From assembly GCF_003254705.1 (NCBI RefSeq), contig NZ_QFYR01000001.1, positions 1,426,001 through 1,490,000 on the forward strand: a DNA stretch of 64,000 nucleotides, read 5' to 3'. Position numbers and translations under genes: made by a program. Origin of the DNA: Phenylobacterium deserti. Its GTDB lineage: Bacteria; Pseudomonadota; Alphaproteobacteria; Caulobacterales; Caulobacteraceae. The notes beneath the pieces were generated by a model that saw only the letters and a program-made list of their open reading frames with translations, made no database searches and had not been told where the DNA came from. Below, piece after piece: positions 14,430 to 23,324 of this stretch; position 1 is the first letter of the stretch, and every line of letters starts with the position of its first letter.

Positions 14430-16085
14430 ATGCAAATGTTGCCTTGGCTGTTGAAGAGTCAGGGGGCCGCGATGCGGATGGGCCAAGGCGACATGTTCCG
14501 GCGAAGGGCCTCGCGGCTTGTCTCGCGCTTCGGCGCTGACCAGCGCGGCGGCACCGCCGTCACCCTGGCCATCAGCCTGGCTGTCCTGGCGCCGGTCAGC
14601 CTGGGCGTCCTCGACGTCTATGTGACCAGCCAGCAGAAGGGGAAGCTGCAGGACGCGCTGGACTCCGCCACCCTGGCGGCCGCGCGCTCCCCCGCTCAAA
14701 CGGACGCCGAAATCGACCAGATCGGCGACGCCGCCCTGGCCGCTAACCTGGCGCTGATCCCCGGCGCGGAGCTCATCGGCTCCACCTTCGACCTCGAAGG
14801 CAACAAGGTCATCTCCTACGCCAACGTCCGTCTTCCGAAGATCGGGCCGACGCCCGGCGACGGCGTTCTGCGCGTGGATTCCGAAGCTCAGCGAGCCGGG
14901 CAGATCGAAGTCGCCCTGGTGCTCGACAACACCGGCTCCATGGCCGGCACGAAGCTCACCAATTTGAAGAACGCCGCCAACAGCCTGGTGGACAAGCTGG
15001 TGGACGCGTCCAGGCGCAGCACCAACTCCGATCCGCTGAGGATATCGCTGGTGCCGTTCTCGTCGACGGTGCGGATCCTGCCGACCACCTCATTGCTCAA
15101 CCCAGCCTACAACACGGCGAGCCACTCTGGCTCCAATATCCCTTCGTGGATCGATCCTCAGGGCCTGGCGCATCGCACGTCAGGTTCGACCTACGACATC
15201 TTCGATAACCAGAGCGATCGCTTGGCGATCATGAAGACCTGGGGCGGCTCTTGGTCGGGCTGCATCGAATCCCGGCGCGCACCCTTCGACATTCGTGAGG
15301 ACGCGCCGAACGCCAGCGTCCCGGCCAGCATGTTCGTGCCCTACTTCTGGCCCGACGAGCCCGACAACGGGAGCGCCGCGTCCAATCAGATCAACGACTA
15401 TCTGAAAGACAACACCACCAACTCCGACTGGCGGGTCAAGGAGAAGCGCTCAGCCAAGTATCAGAAGATACAAAGCGAGAATCTCGGCTGGAAGAACACC
15501 GGGACCTTCATGTCGGGCTACTCATTCGGGCCGAACGCTGGATGCGGCCTTCAGCCGATGATCCGGCTCACAAACGACTATGCGTCCGTGAAGACCGCGA
15601 TCAACGCCATGACTGCGGTGGGCGAGACCAACATCCCGCTAGGCCTGATGTGGGGTTGGCACACCTTGAGCCCGAACATGCCGCTCGCTAACGGCAAGGC
15701 TTACGAGACCAAGGACCTGCGCAAGATCATCATCCTGATGACGGACGGCGATAACACCTTCACCACGCGAGGTGAGAACAACAAGTCGTTCTACCATGGC
15801 TTTGGTTACATCTGGCAGGAGATGCTGGGTATCGGCGCTGGCGCCAGCAACACGCAACGCACCACGGCTCTGAACAACCGGCTCTCGCAGCTGTGCACCA
15901 ACATCAAGAACAAGAAGATCATCGTCTACACGGTGCGGGTGGAGGTCACGACCGGCTCCAGCACCTTGCTGCAGAACTGCGCGTCCTCCCCGGACAAGTT
16001 CTACGACGTGCAGAACGCGTCCGGTCTCGGGGCGGCGTTCGACCAGATCGCCGCCTCTATCCAGAACCTGCGGATCTCCAAGTAG
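14430..16085 (+). CDS. TadG-like pilus assembly protein with von Willebrand A domain
   Basis: This 551-aa protein has a cytosolic basic N-terminus, a TadE-like prepilin-type hydrophobic helix (about 40-66: GGTAVTLAISLAVLAPVSLG) and a repeat of small residues typical of TadG. A vWA domain follows with the MIDAS motif DNTGSM (D166-M171) and a later ILMTDGDN. TadG proteins are anchored at the inner membrane and associated with Flp pili or surface structures. No other tad/cpa genes are in the window, so this is an orphan copy. In-frame ATGs at 14472 and 14493 are alternative starts. The central part is Asn/Ser/Thr rich. Confidence 0.85.
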   Translation: MQMLPWLLKSQGAAMRMGQGDMFRRRASRLVSRFGADQRGGTAVTLAISLAVLAPVSLGVLDVYVTSQQKGKLQDALDSATLAAARSPAQTDAEIDQIGDAALAANLALIPGAELIGSTFDLEGNKVISYANVRLPKIGPTPGDGVLRVDSEAQRAGQIEVALVLDNTGSMAGTKLTNLKNAANSLVDKLVDASRRSTNSDPLRISLVPFSSTVRILPTTSLLNPAYNTASHSGSNIPSWIDPQGLAHRTSGSTYDIFDNQSDRLAIMKTWGGSWSGCIESRRAPFDIREDAPNASVPASMFVPYFWPDEPDNGSAASNQINDYLKDNTTNSDWRVKEKRSAKYQKIQSENLGWKNTGTFMSGYSFGPNAGCGLQPMIRLTNDYASVKTAINAMTAVGETNIPLGLMWGWHTLSPNMPLANGKAYETKDLRKIIILMTDGDNTFTTRGENNKSFYHGFGYIWQEMLGIGAGASNTQRTTALNNRLSQLCTNIKNKKIIVYTVRVEVTTGSSTLLQNCASSPDKFYDVQNASGLGAAFDQIAASIQNLRISK

Positions 16086-16088
16086 CCG

Positions 16089-17042
16089 TCAGACCAGCTT
16101 GATCTCGCGCAGGCGCTCCTGGAGGTACTCGTCCGCCGTGATCGGGGTCGGGTACCGGTCCGGGTGCTCGGCGTCCACGCAGTTGGGCAGCGTCTTGATC
16201 AGGTAGTCCGAGTTGAAGTGCAGGAAGAACGGCGTGGAGTAGCGTGGGAAGCCCCGCCGCTCAGGAGCCGGGTTCACCACCCGGTGCGTGGTGGACGGCA
16301 GGCGGTGGTTGGTCAGCCGCTGCAGCATGTCGCCGATGTTCACGACCAGGGCGCCGGGCGGCGGGTTGATCGGCAGCCAGCTTCCGTCCTTCTCCTTCAC
16401 TTCCAGGCCGGCCTCTTCGGCGCCCAGCAGCAGGGTGATGACGTTGATGTCCTCGTGGGCGCCGGCGCGGATGTGCGGCCCGTCCTGCGGCACCGGCGGG
16501 TAGTGCAGCAGGCGCAGGATCGAATTGCCGAAGTCCACGGTGGGATCGAAGAAGTGACGATCCAGCTCCAGCCAGGTGGCGATCGCCTCCAGGACCTTCA
16601 GGCCCATGGCGTCCAGCGCGCCGTACAGCCAGCCCACCGTCTCGTGGAACTGCGGGATTTCCGCGTCCGGCCAGACGTTGTCCGGCATGTGGTCGCGATA
16701 GCGGTGGCCGGCCGGCAGGTCGCGGCCCACGTGCCAGAATTCCTTCAGGTCGTAGTGCTGGTGACCCTTGGCGGTCTCGATGCCGAACGGAGTGTAGCCG
16801 CGCTGGCCGCCGACCGGCAGCTTGTACTTGCGCTTCACCTCTTCGGGCAGGGCGAAGAACGCCTTGGCGGCGTCGATGGCCGCGTCGATGCGGTCCTGCG
16901 GCAGGCCGTGGTCCTTGATCACCGCAAAGCCGAAGCGGGCGAAGGAGCCGCCGAGGGCTTGGGTGAAACCGGCGAAGTCTTGGTCGTAGAGCGCGTAGGA
17001 AACGGGCTCGATACGGTCCTGGATCTGGGTGGCTTGGCTCAT
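16089..17042 (-). CDS. isopenicillin N synthase-family 2OG-Fe(II) oxygenase
   Basis: This 317-aa protein has the DIOX_N segment (FGFAVIKDHGLPQDRIDAAI) and a double-stranded beta-helix with iron ligands H196, D198 (AGAHEDINVI) and H253 (STTHRV). The 2-oxoglutarate-binding RxS motif is R267/S269 (PRYSTPFF). It is a cytosolic non-haem iron dioxygenase of unknown substrate. The ATG at 17042 was chosen because the upstream extension overlaps the antiporter gene. It ends 3 bases from the TadG-like stop (convergent) and lies 10 bases downstream of the antiporter gene, so it may be co-transcribed with it. Confidence 0.87.
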   Translation of the reverse strand: MSQATQIQDRIEPVSYALYDQDFAGFTQALGGSFARFGFAVIKDHGLPQDRIDAAIDAAKAFFALPEEVKRKYKLPVGGQRGYTPFGIETAKGHQHYDLKEFWHVGRDLPAGHRYRDHMPDNVWPDAEIPQFHETVGWLYGALDAMGLKVLEAIATWLELDRHFFDPTVDFGNSILRLLHYPPVPQDGPHIRAGAHEDINVITLLLGAEEAGLEVKEKDGSWLPINPPPGALVVNIGDMLQRLTNHRLPSTTHRVVNPAPERRGFPRYSTPFFLHFNSDYLIKTLPNCVDAEHPDRYPTPITADEYLQERLREIKLV

Positions 17043-17052
17043 GCCGGCTTCC

Positions 17053-18948
17053 CTACACCCGCTGACGATCGGTCTCCAGCGTGGCGGCGAGGTCGTCCGC
17101 CCGCGGCCCGTCGTCGCCCTCCGCATCCAGCTGCTCCTCTTCGGCGAGGCGCGCCATCTCGATGCGGAGCAGCTTTTCCATGGTCTCGCGCGAGGCGCGG
17201 GTTGCGGAGATGTAGCGCTCCCTCTCGCCGGAGGCGGGCTCCAGCTGGCGGAACAGCTTGAGGTCCTGCTGGCGGAACACGTCGGCGGCGCGGCCGGCCC
17301 GGCGCTCCGTCAGGCCCAGGCGGACAAGCGCCTTGCGACCGAAGGTCAGCCCGGCCTCGAAGGTTTCGCGCTCCACCTCGTCTACCCCGGCCTTGATCAG
17401 CTGGTAGGCGTGCGGCCGATCGTAAGCCCGGGCCATGATGGTCAGATGGGGGAAGGCCTCCCGCGCCGACTCCACCATCTCCAGCGCCTTGTCGCGGTCG
17501 TCGATCGCGATCAGCAGCAGCTTGGCCTTCTCGGCGCCAGCGGTGCGCAGCAAGTCGATGCGGCTGGCGTCGCCATAGTGCACCCGCCAGCCGAAGCGAC
17601 GGATCGTGTCGATCTGATCGATGCTGGAATCCAGCAGCACCACCTTGAAGTCGTTGGCGATCAGCAGACGGGTGGCGATCTGGCCGAACCGGCCGAAGCC
17701 CGCCACCACCACGTCCGGGTCTCCCTCGTCAAATGGCAGGTGCTCGGGCTCGGCTCGCTCTTCCTGGCGGTTCAGCACGAAGCGGGCGTAGAGCGCCATG
17801 ACGATCGGCGTCAGCGCCATGGATAGCGCCACCACCGCGGTGAGCAGGCGCGCAAGGGTCGGGTCCAGCACTCGGGCCTGGGTGGTGAAGCCCAGCAGGA
17901 CGAACGCGAACTCTCCACCCTGAGCGAGGGCCACGGCCGTTGTCATCGCAGCGCGCTGGGGGACGCGGAAGGCTCGCGCCGCGGCGAACATCGCGCCGAA
18001 CTTCAGCAGGATCAGCCCCAAGGTCAGGCCGATGATCAGAACCGGCTGGGCCGCCACCACGCCGAAGTCGAGGCCGGCGCCGACCGTGATGAAGAACAGT
18101 CCCAGCAACAGACCCCGGAACGGCTCGATGTCCGTCTCCAGCTCCCGGCGAAACTCACTCTCAGCCAGCACCACGCCGGCCAAAAAGGCGCCCAGCGCCG
18201 GCGAAAGTCCGACCAGCTCCATCAGAACGGCCACCGCGACCACCAGCAGCAGGGCCGAGGCCGTGAAGATTTCCCGCAGGCGCGCGGCCGCAATGAACCG
18301 GAAGGCCGGCCGGGTGAGATAGCGCCCCGCCACCACGATCACCGCCACGGCCGCCAGCCCGACCAGCGCGCCGGCCCAGCCTGGCAGGCCCGAAACGATC
18401 GAATGGCCGTGGTCCACGTGCGCCACGCCAGCCGAAACCGCCAGAAGCGGCAGCAGGGCGAACAGCGGGATCACCGCCAGATCCTGGAACAGCAGAACGC
18501 CGAACGCGGATTCGCCCACCGGCCCCTGCCGCAGGCCGCGCTCTTCCAGCCCTTGCAGCACAATGGCGGTCGAGGACATCGCCAGCACCAGGCCGACAGC
18601 CAGGGCGGTTCGCCAGTCCAGGCCGAACGCCATGCCCGCCGCGCCCAGCACCGCGGCCGAGCCGGCCACTTGCGCCAGGCCGAGGCCAAAGATGGTGGTC
18701 TTCATCCGCCACAGCAGGGCGGGCCGCACTTCCAGGCCGATCAGGAACAGCAGGATGACCACGCCGAACTCGGCGAAGCGCATGACGTCGCCCGGCTCGC
18801 CCACCAGGTTCAGCAGGAAGGGACCCACCAGCACCCCGGCCAGCAGGTAGCCCAGGACCGAGCCGAGCCCGAGCCGCTTGGCGATCGGCACCGAGAAGAC
18901 GCCGGCCGCCAGATAGACCAGGGCCTGGGTGAGAAGATTGCCGCTCAT
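17053..18948 (-). CDS. KefB/KefC-type CPA2 cation:proton antiporter
   Basis: This 631-aa protein has about 12 membrane segments with the CPA2 core (LGLGSVLGYLLAGVLVGPF near the start). A cytosolic RCK/TrkA-N domain has the nucleotide-binding motif VVVAGFGRFGQIATRLL at about residue 405, and a C-terminal tail is rich in charged residues. It probably exchanges K+ or Na+ for protons, as glutathione-gated Kef systems do. The ATG at 18948 matches the family start; an in-frame GTG at 18987 is possible, and neither has a good ribosome-binding site. A second CPA2 antiporter lies at 44082. Confidence 0.88.
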   Translation of the reverse strand: MSGNLLTQALVYLAAGVFSVPIAKRLGLGSVLGYLLAGVLVGPFLLNLVGEPGDVMRFAEFGVVILLFLIGLEVRPALLWRMKTTIFGLGLAQVAGSAAVLGAAGMAFGLDWRTALAVGLVLAMSSTAIVLQGLEERGLRQGPVGESAFGVLLFQDLAVIPLFALLPLLAVSAGVAHVDHGHSIVSGLPGWAGALVGLAAVAVIVVAGRYLTRPAFRFIAAARLREIFTASALLLVVAVAVLMELVGLSPALGAFLAGVVLAESEFRRELETDIEPFRGLLLGLFFITVGAGLDFGVVAAQPVLIIGLTLGLILLKFGAMFAAARAFRVPQRAAMTTAVALAQGGEFAFVLLGFTTQARVLDPTLARLLTAVVALSMALTPIVMALYARFVLNRQEERAEPEHLPFDEGDPDVVVAGFGRFGQIATRLLIANDFKVVLLDSSIDQIDTIRRFGWRVHYGDASRIDLLRTAGAEKAKLLLIAIDDRDKALEMVESAREAFPHLTIMARAYDRPHAYQLIKAGVDEVERETFEAGLTFGRKALVRLGLTERRAGRAADVFRQQDLKLFRQLEPASGERERYISATRASRETMEKLLRIEMARLAEEEQLDAEGDDGPRADDLAATLETDRQRV

Positions 18949-19116
18949 GCGTTTGACGCTGGGGAAAGGGACTGGAACATGCGCCACAATGGACAGCGAC
19001 TTCGGCGCCGTTGCACGCTGTTTTTCCGCCCTGCAGCAAGGCAGCCTTGCGACAGACGATGAATTCCCCGCGACAGCCGGTTCTCAACCGCTCCAAGGCG
19101 TCGTAAACGGCAACCC

Positions 19117-19857
19117 ATGGCCAACAAGGTGCAGTCCTCCGCCGCCGACGCCCTCGCCGGGCTTTTGTTCGACGGCATGACCATCATGTCCGGCGGCTTC
19201 GGCCTCTGCGGCATCCCCGAAAACCTGATCGCCGCGATCCGCGAAAGCGGGGTCAAGGACCTGACCGTCATCTCCAACAACTGCGGGGTGGATGACTTCG
19301 GGCTCGGCATCCTGCTGGCGGGCGGCCAGATCAAGAAGATGATCAGCTCCTACGTGGGTGAGAACAAGCTGTTCGAGCAGCTGTATCTCTCCGGCGAGCT
19401 GGAGCTGGAATTCAACCCGCAGGGCACCCTGGCCGAGCGCATCCGCGCCGGCGGCGCCGGCATCCCAGCCTTCTTCACCAAGACGGGCGTAGGCACGCTG
19501 GTGGCCGAGGGCAAGGAAACCCGCGAGTTCGACGGCGAGACCTATGTGATGGAGCGCGGGCTCACCGCGGACCTGTCCATCGTCAAAGCGTGGAAGGGCG
19601 ATGCGGAAGGCAACCTCGTCTACCGAATGACCGCTCGGAACTTCAATCCGATGATGGCCACGGCCGGCAAGGTGACCGTGGCCGAGGTCGAAGAGCTGGT
19701 CGAGGTCGGCCAGCTCGATCCTGACCAGATCCACACCCCCGGCATCTACGTGGACCGCATCCTGAAGGGCGCCGTCTACGAGAAGCGGATCGAGCGCGTC
19801 ACCACGCGTCCGCGCCAAACCGCGACCGCGGCCGCCGGCGCCGGAGAGGAAGTCTGA
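19117..19857 (+). CDS. scoA: 3-oxoacid CoA-transferase subunit A
   Basis: This 246-aa protein has the CoA-transferase I signature [14 protein letters not shown] and the [12 protein letters not shown] region typical of the succinyl-CoA:acetoacetate CoA-transferase alpha subunit. With ScoB it moves CoA from succinyl-CoA to acetoacetate for ketone body use. Its stop shares one base with the scoB start, so the subunits are translationally coupled. The tail ([16 protein letters not shown]) is slightly longer than usual. Confidence 0.94.
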   Translation: MANKVQSSAADALAGLLFDGMTIMSGGFGLCGIPENLIAAIRESGVKDLTVISNNCGVDDFGLGILLAGGQIKKMISSYVGENKLFEQLYLSGELELEFNPQGTLAERIRAGGAGIPAFFTKTGVGTLVAEGKETREFDGETYVMERGLTADLSIVKAWKGDAEGNLVYRMTARNFNPMMATAGKVTVAEVEELVEVGQLDPDQIHTPGIYVDRILKGAVYEKRIERVTTRPRQTATAAAGAGEEV

Positions 19858-20510
19858 TGCCCTGGACCCGTGACCAGATGGCGGCCCGCGCCGCCACCGA
19901 GCTGCGCGACGGCTTCTACGTGAACCTCGGCATCGGCATTCCGACCCTGGTGGCCAACTACATCGCCCCCGGCGTGCAGGTGACCCTGCAAAGCGAGAAC
20001 GGCATGCTCGGCATGGGCCCGTTCCCGTTCGAAGGTGAGGCCGACCCCGACCTGATCAACGCCGGCAAGCAGACCATCACCAGCCTGCCCAGCAGCTCTT
20101 ACTTCTCCAGCTCCGACAGCTTCGCCATGATCCGTGGCGGGCACATCGACCTGTCCATCCTGGGGGCGATGCAGGTGTCCGGCTCCGGCGACCTCGCCAA
20201 TTGGATGGTGCCGGGCAAGATGGTGAAGGGCATGGGCGGAGCCATGGACCTCGTCGCCGGCGTCAAGCGGGTGGTCGTGGTGATGGAACACGTGGAGAAG
20301 TCCGGCGCGCCCAAGCTGGTCAACGCCTGCTCCCTGCCGCTCACCGGGCAGGGCTGCGTAGACCTCGTCATCACCGACCTCGCCGTGTTCGAGGTGAACC
20401 GCGGCAAGAGCCCGCTGCGCCTGATCGAGCTGGCTCCCGACGTCACGCTGGAGGACGTCCGCGCCAAGACGGAAGCGCCCTTCGAAGTGGCGCTGGAGAC
20501 GGCGGCCTGA
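19857..20510 (+). CDS. scoB: 3-oxoacid CoA-transferase subunit B
   Basis: This 217-aa protein has the catalytic glutamate E47 in [10 protein letters not shown], which forms the glutamyl-CoA thioester, and the [12 protein letters not shown] oxyanion segment. It is the partner of ScoA in a TGATG-coupled operon. The family is unmistakable, with a normal length. It works in cytosolic acetoacetate activation. Confidence 0.94.
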   Translation: MPWTRDQMAARAATELRDGFYVNLGIGIPTLVANYIAPGVQVTLQSENGMLGMGPFPFEGEADPDLINAGKQTITSLPSSSYFSSSDSFAMIRGGHIDLSILGAMQVSGSGDLANWMVPGKMVKGMGGAMDLVAGVKRVVVVMEHVEKSGAPKLVNACSLPLTGQGCVDLVITDLAVFEVNRGKSPLRLIELAPDVTLEDVRAKTEAPFEVALETAA

Positions 20511-20515
20511 GCGGC

Positions 20516-20959
20516 ATGGGCCATTCGATCCGCCAGAGCGGGCCGCAGGACGTCGCGCGCAACTTCCAGATCTGGCGCGAGGCCGTGCTCGCCACTCACG
20601 ACTTCCTCGAGCCCGGCGACTTCGAGGAGATCGCCCGCATCGTCGAGGAGGACTACCTCCCGGCCGCTGAGTTCTGGGTTGCGGTGGACGCGGCCGATCG
20701 CCCGCTGGGCTTCATGGGCCTGCGCGAGGGGCACATCGACTCCCTGTTCGTCGATCCGGCCGTTCATGGCCAAGGCGTCGGCAAGGCGCTGGTCCACCAT
20801 GCGGTGACCCTGGCCGGGTCGGTGACGGTGGACGTCAACGAGCAGAACCCCCGCGGCGTCGGCTTCTACGAAAAGCTCGGCTTCGTGCGCCGCGGCTGGT
20901 CGGCCTCCGATCCCACAGGGCGGCCTTATCCCATCGTGCACATGGCCTGGGCGGGCTAG
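20516..20959 (+). CDS. GNAT-family N-acetyltransferase
   Basis: This 147-aa protein has an acetyl-CoA-binding motif (VDPAVHGQGVGKALV) and the C-terminal GNAT strand (VGFYEKLGFVRRG), similar to YjaB-type acetyltransferases. Acetyl acceptor unknown. The ATG at 20516 sits 5 bases after the scoB stop, so it may share that transcript. A much longer in-frame extension overlapping scoB is not credible. Confidence 0.85.
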   Translation: MGHSIRQSGPQDVARNFQIWREAVLATHDFLEPGDFEEIARIVEEDYLPAAEFWVAVDAADRPLGFMGLREGHIDSLFVDPAVHGQGVGKALVHHAVTLAGSVTVDVNEQNPRGVGFYEKLGFVRRGWSASDPTGRPYPIVHMAWAG

Positions 20960-20989
20960 CGCATCCGGCCGGCGGGCGCCTACGTATCT

Positions 20990-21010
20990 CCTCGTGAACG
21001 TCTCACGAGG
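20990..21010. promoter_or_regulatory. perfect inverted repeat before msrA
   Basis: CCTCGTGA (20990-20997), 5 bases, TCACGAGG (21003-21010), ending 6 bases before the msrA start codon. It could be an operator or a small hairpin covering the ribosome-binding site. The regulator is unknown. Confidence 0.45.
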
Positions 21011-21016
21011 TCGTCC

Positions 21017-21595
21017 ATGATCCGCCGCATCGTCCCCGCGCTCGCCGCTTCGAGCTTCCTGCTGGCCTCCGCCGCGCCCGCCGCCGCGGCGCTGAAGACC
21101 GCCGTCTTCGCCGGCGGCTGTTTCTGGTCAGCCGAAAAGGCCATGGAGCATGTGCCCGGCGTCCGGAACGTGGTGTCCGGCTATGCGGGCGGGGCCAGCC
21201 GCAACCCCAACTACCAGAACCACGCGGGCCACCTGGAGGCGGTGAAGGTCACTTATGACCCGTCGAAGGTCAGCTACGCGCAGCTCACCGACGCCTTCTT
21301 CCACAACATCGACCCGACCGACGGCGGCGGCCAGATCTGCGATCGCGGCCCGTCCTACCGCACCGCCGTGTTCGTCGCCGACGGCGCGGAGCGGAAAACC
21401 GCCGAAGCGGTGAAGGCGCAGGTCTCGCGCACGCTGAAGAAGCCTGTGGCCACCGAGATCCGCCCCGCCGCCGCCTTCTGGCCGGCTGAGGCCTATCACC
21501 AGGACTTCGCCCGCAAGAACCCGATCAACTACAACGCCTACCGAATCGGCTGCGGACGCGACGCCCGCATCAAGGCGGTGTGGGCAGGCCGGTAG
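21017..21595 (+). CDS. msrA: periplasmic peptide-methionine (S)-S-oxide reductase
   Basis: This 192-aa MsrA has a signal peptide (about 1-25, ending PAAAA) and the catalytic motif GGCFWSAEKAM (C35). Further cysteines at 108 and 179 are candidate resolving residues. It reduces methionine-S-sulfoxide in exported proteins. Export is less common than cytosolic MsrA and fits envelope oxidative-damage repair. The 3' end overlaps the convergent glycosyltransferase gene by 26 bases. An inverted repeat lies directly upstream. Confidence 0.93.
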   Translation: MIRRIVPALAASSFLLASAAPAAAALKTAVFAGGCFWSAEKAMEHVPGVRNVVSGYAGGASRNPNYQNHAGHLEAVKVTYDPSKVSYAQLTDAFFHNIDPTDGGGQICDRGPSYRTAVFVADGAERKTAEAVKAQVSRTLKKPVATEIRPAAAFWPAEAYHQDFARKNPINYNAYRIGCGRDARIKAVWAGR

Positions 21596-23114
21596 CCGGA
21601 TCACGGGGACGCGGCGAGAAGCCTTCGCCCACGAACAGCTCCATCTGCCGCGAGCGCTTGCGGTCCAGACGCACCCGCGTGATCTGCTCGTCCGAGACCT
21701 GGGCGAAGTCGGCCTTGAACTCGTCCTCCCAGGCGTCCTCGTTGACGATGCCCAACACTCGGCGCCCTTGCCCGGTGGTGAGCGGCGCGCTCGTTTCCGC
21801 CTGGTTCTGCGGCGTGCCGGTCAGCATCCAGGCCCGCAGAGGCGGCGCCCGCTCGTCCCCGAAGTAGTTCCGGCCGTAATAGGACAGGGCGTAGTAGAGG
21901 AAGCGGCTGTTGACGGCGATGGCGGTCAGGCCCTTCGGCTGCTCCTCGACCGCCCGCTCGATCACCGCCGCGGTCATCTGGTCCCAGCCCTTGGCCCGCT
22001 TGAAGCTGTTGGACACCCCCGCCGCGTCCGCCAGGCGGGGCGCGATCACGCAGGCCAGGAAGAAGGCCGCCAGCGCCGCCTGCAGCGCAAAGGCGACCGT
22101 CAGCCAGCGCCTGGCGCGCCAGCGCACCAGCCAGGCCGCGGCCAGCACCGCGCCAGGCAGATAGCTCGCCCCGGACCAGTTGGCGTTGGCCCGGCTGATG
22201 AACGCCTGGACGCTGACGATCAGCAGCGGCGGCAGGATGAAGCACAGCAGCAGCAGGTCGGCGCCCGTCAGCCGCTTGCGCCGCACCGCCAGCACCACCC
22301 CGATCACCAGCGCCGCGAACGGGATCGGTCCGAAGATCAGCACCTGGCTGCCCAGGAAGTCGGCCAACTCGCCCGGGTTGAACAGCTTGCGCCCGCCCCA
22401 GGCCGCGTTGGCCGCCGTGTGGTGCAAGGTGGCGAACCCATGGTTGGCGTTCCAAACGAGGTTCGGCGCCAGGATCAGCAGGAAGGCGGCAACCGCCAGA
22501 CCCGCGCTCGACGGCGTCCACGCGCGCCGCGCTTCCCTGGAAAGCGCCAGGTGCAGGGCCACGCCGACGACGCCGTAGATCGCGGCGTACTTGGACAGGA
22601 ACGCCAGCCCCAGCGACGCGCCGAACCCCAGGGCCAGCTTGGCTCGCCGGGCGCCTTCCGCCTCCTGCAGGCTCACGTAGGCCAGCATCGTCAGTCCAAG
22701 GAAGAACAGCAGCGGCGCGTCCGTGGCGATCACCGCCGAGGAGAGCTGGATGGCCGGCGTCAGCGCATAGAGCGCCGCCCCGGCCAGTCCGATGCGGCTG
22801 TCATAGAGCCTGCGGCCGATGGCGAAGACGACCAGGGTGGCGCCGGCCTGGAACAGCGGCGCCGACAGCCGCACCCAGGCCTCCGCGTCGCCGGCCTGGG
22901 TGGTGGCCCAGATCGCCCAGGCGATCATCGGCGGCTTGGAATAGTAGCCAAAGTCCAGGGTGCGCGACCAAAGCCAGTACTGCGCTTCGTCCGGGTAGAG
23001 ATTCAGCGGCGTGCGGAACAGCGCCACGATCCGGACGATGGTCAGGCCCAGCGTGAGCATGAGCGCGGCGCGGAAATCGGCGCTGCCTGTGGTCTTCGCC
23101 GACGTGTCCGACAC
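21570..23114 (-). CDS. ArnT/PMT-like integral-membrane glycosyltransferase
   Basis: This 514-aa GT-C fold protein has many TM segments. The first periplasmic loop has the acidic catalytic motif YPDEAQYWLWS (D42, E43), followed by GYYSKPPMIAW, as in ArnT and bacterial dolichyl-phosphate-mannose-like (PMT_2/GT39/GT83) transferases. These use polyprenyl-phosphate sugars to modify lipid A, proteins or polysaccharides. The GTG at 23114 has a strong GGGAGGA site; longer in-frame extension is rejected. It is convergent with msrA and overlaps its end. Confidence 0.85.
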   Translation of the reverse strand: MSDTSAKTTGSADFRAALMLTLGLTIVRIVALFRTPLNLYPDEAQYWLWSRTLDFGYYSKPPMIAWAIWATTQAGDAEAWVRLSAPLFQAGATLVVFAIGRRLYDSRIGLAGAALYALTPAIQLSSAVIATDAPLLFFLGLTMLAYVSLQEAEGARRAKLALGFGASLGLAFLSKYAAIYGVVGVALHLALSREARRAWTPSSAGLAVAAFLLILAPNLVWNANHGFATLHHTAANAAWGGRKLFNPGELADFLGSQVLIFGPIPFAALVIGVVLAVRRKRLTGADLLLLCFILPPLLIVSVQAFISRANANWSGASYLPGAVLAAAWLVRWRARRWLTVAFALQAALAAFFLACVIAPRLADAAGVSNSFKRAKGWDQMTAAVIERAVEEQPKGLTAIAVNSRFLYYALSYYGRNYFGDERAPPLRAWMLTGTPQNQAETSAPLTTGQGRRVLGIVNEDAWEDEFKADFAQVSDEQITRVRLDRKRSRQMELFVGEGFSPRPRDPATGLPTPP

Positions 23115-23207
23115 CCGATCCTCCCTCGCGAGCGCGCGGACCGTAAGCAGGCCTGCGCGGCTGTAAAGCCACACTTGCGCCGAAATGCGGCGAGTCCGCG
23201 CACGGAG

Positions 23208-23233
23208 GGGTGACCGTAACAAAAGCGTCACCC
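23208..23233. promoter_or_regulatory. inverted repeat upstream of the TonB receptor
   Basis: GGGTGAC (23208-23214), 12 bases, GTCACCC (23227-23233), located about 90 bases before the receptor start. It may be an operator or a hairpin; no known factor was assigned. Confidence 0.3.
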
Positions 23234-23324
23234 ACGGCCCGGATTTCTCGTCTATAGGCGCGCCCAAGATCGTCCGGCGTCGGGAAAGTTAGGCGGCCGA
23301 CGATCTCTTGGAAGGGGATATCCA

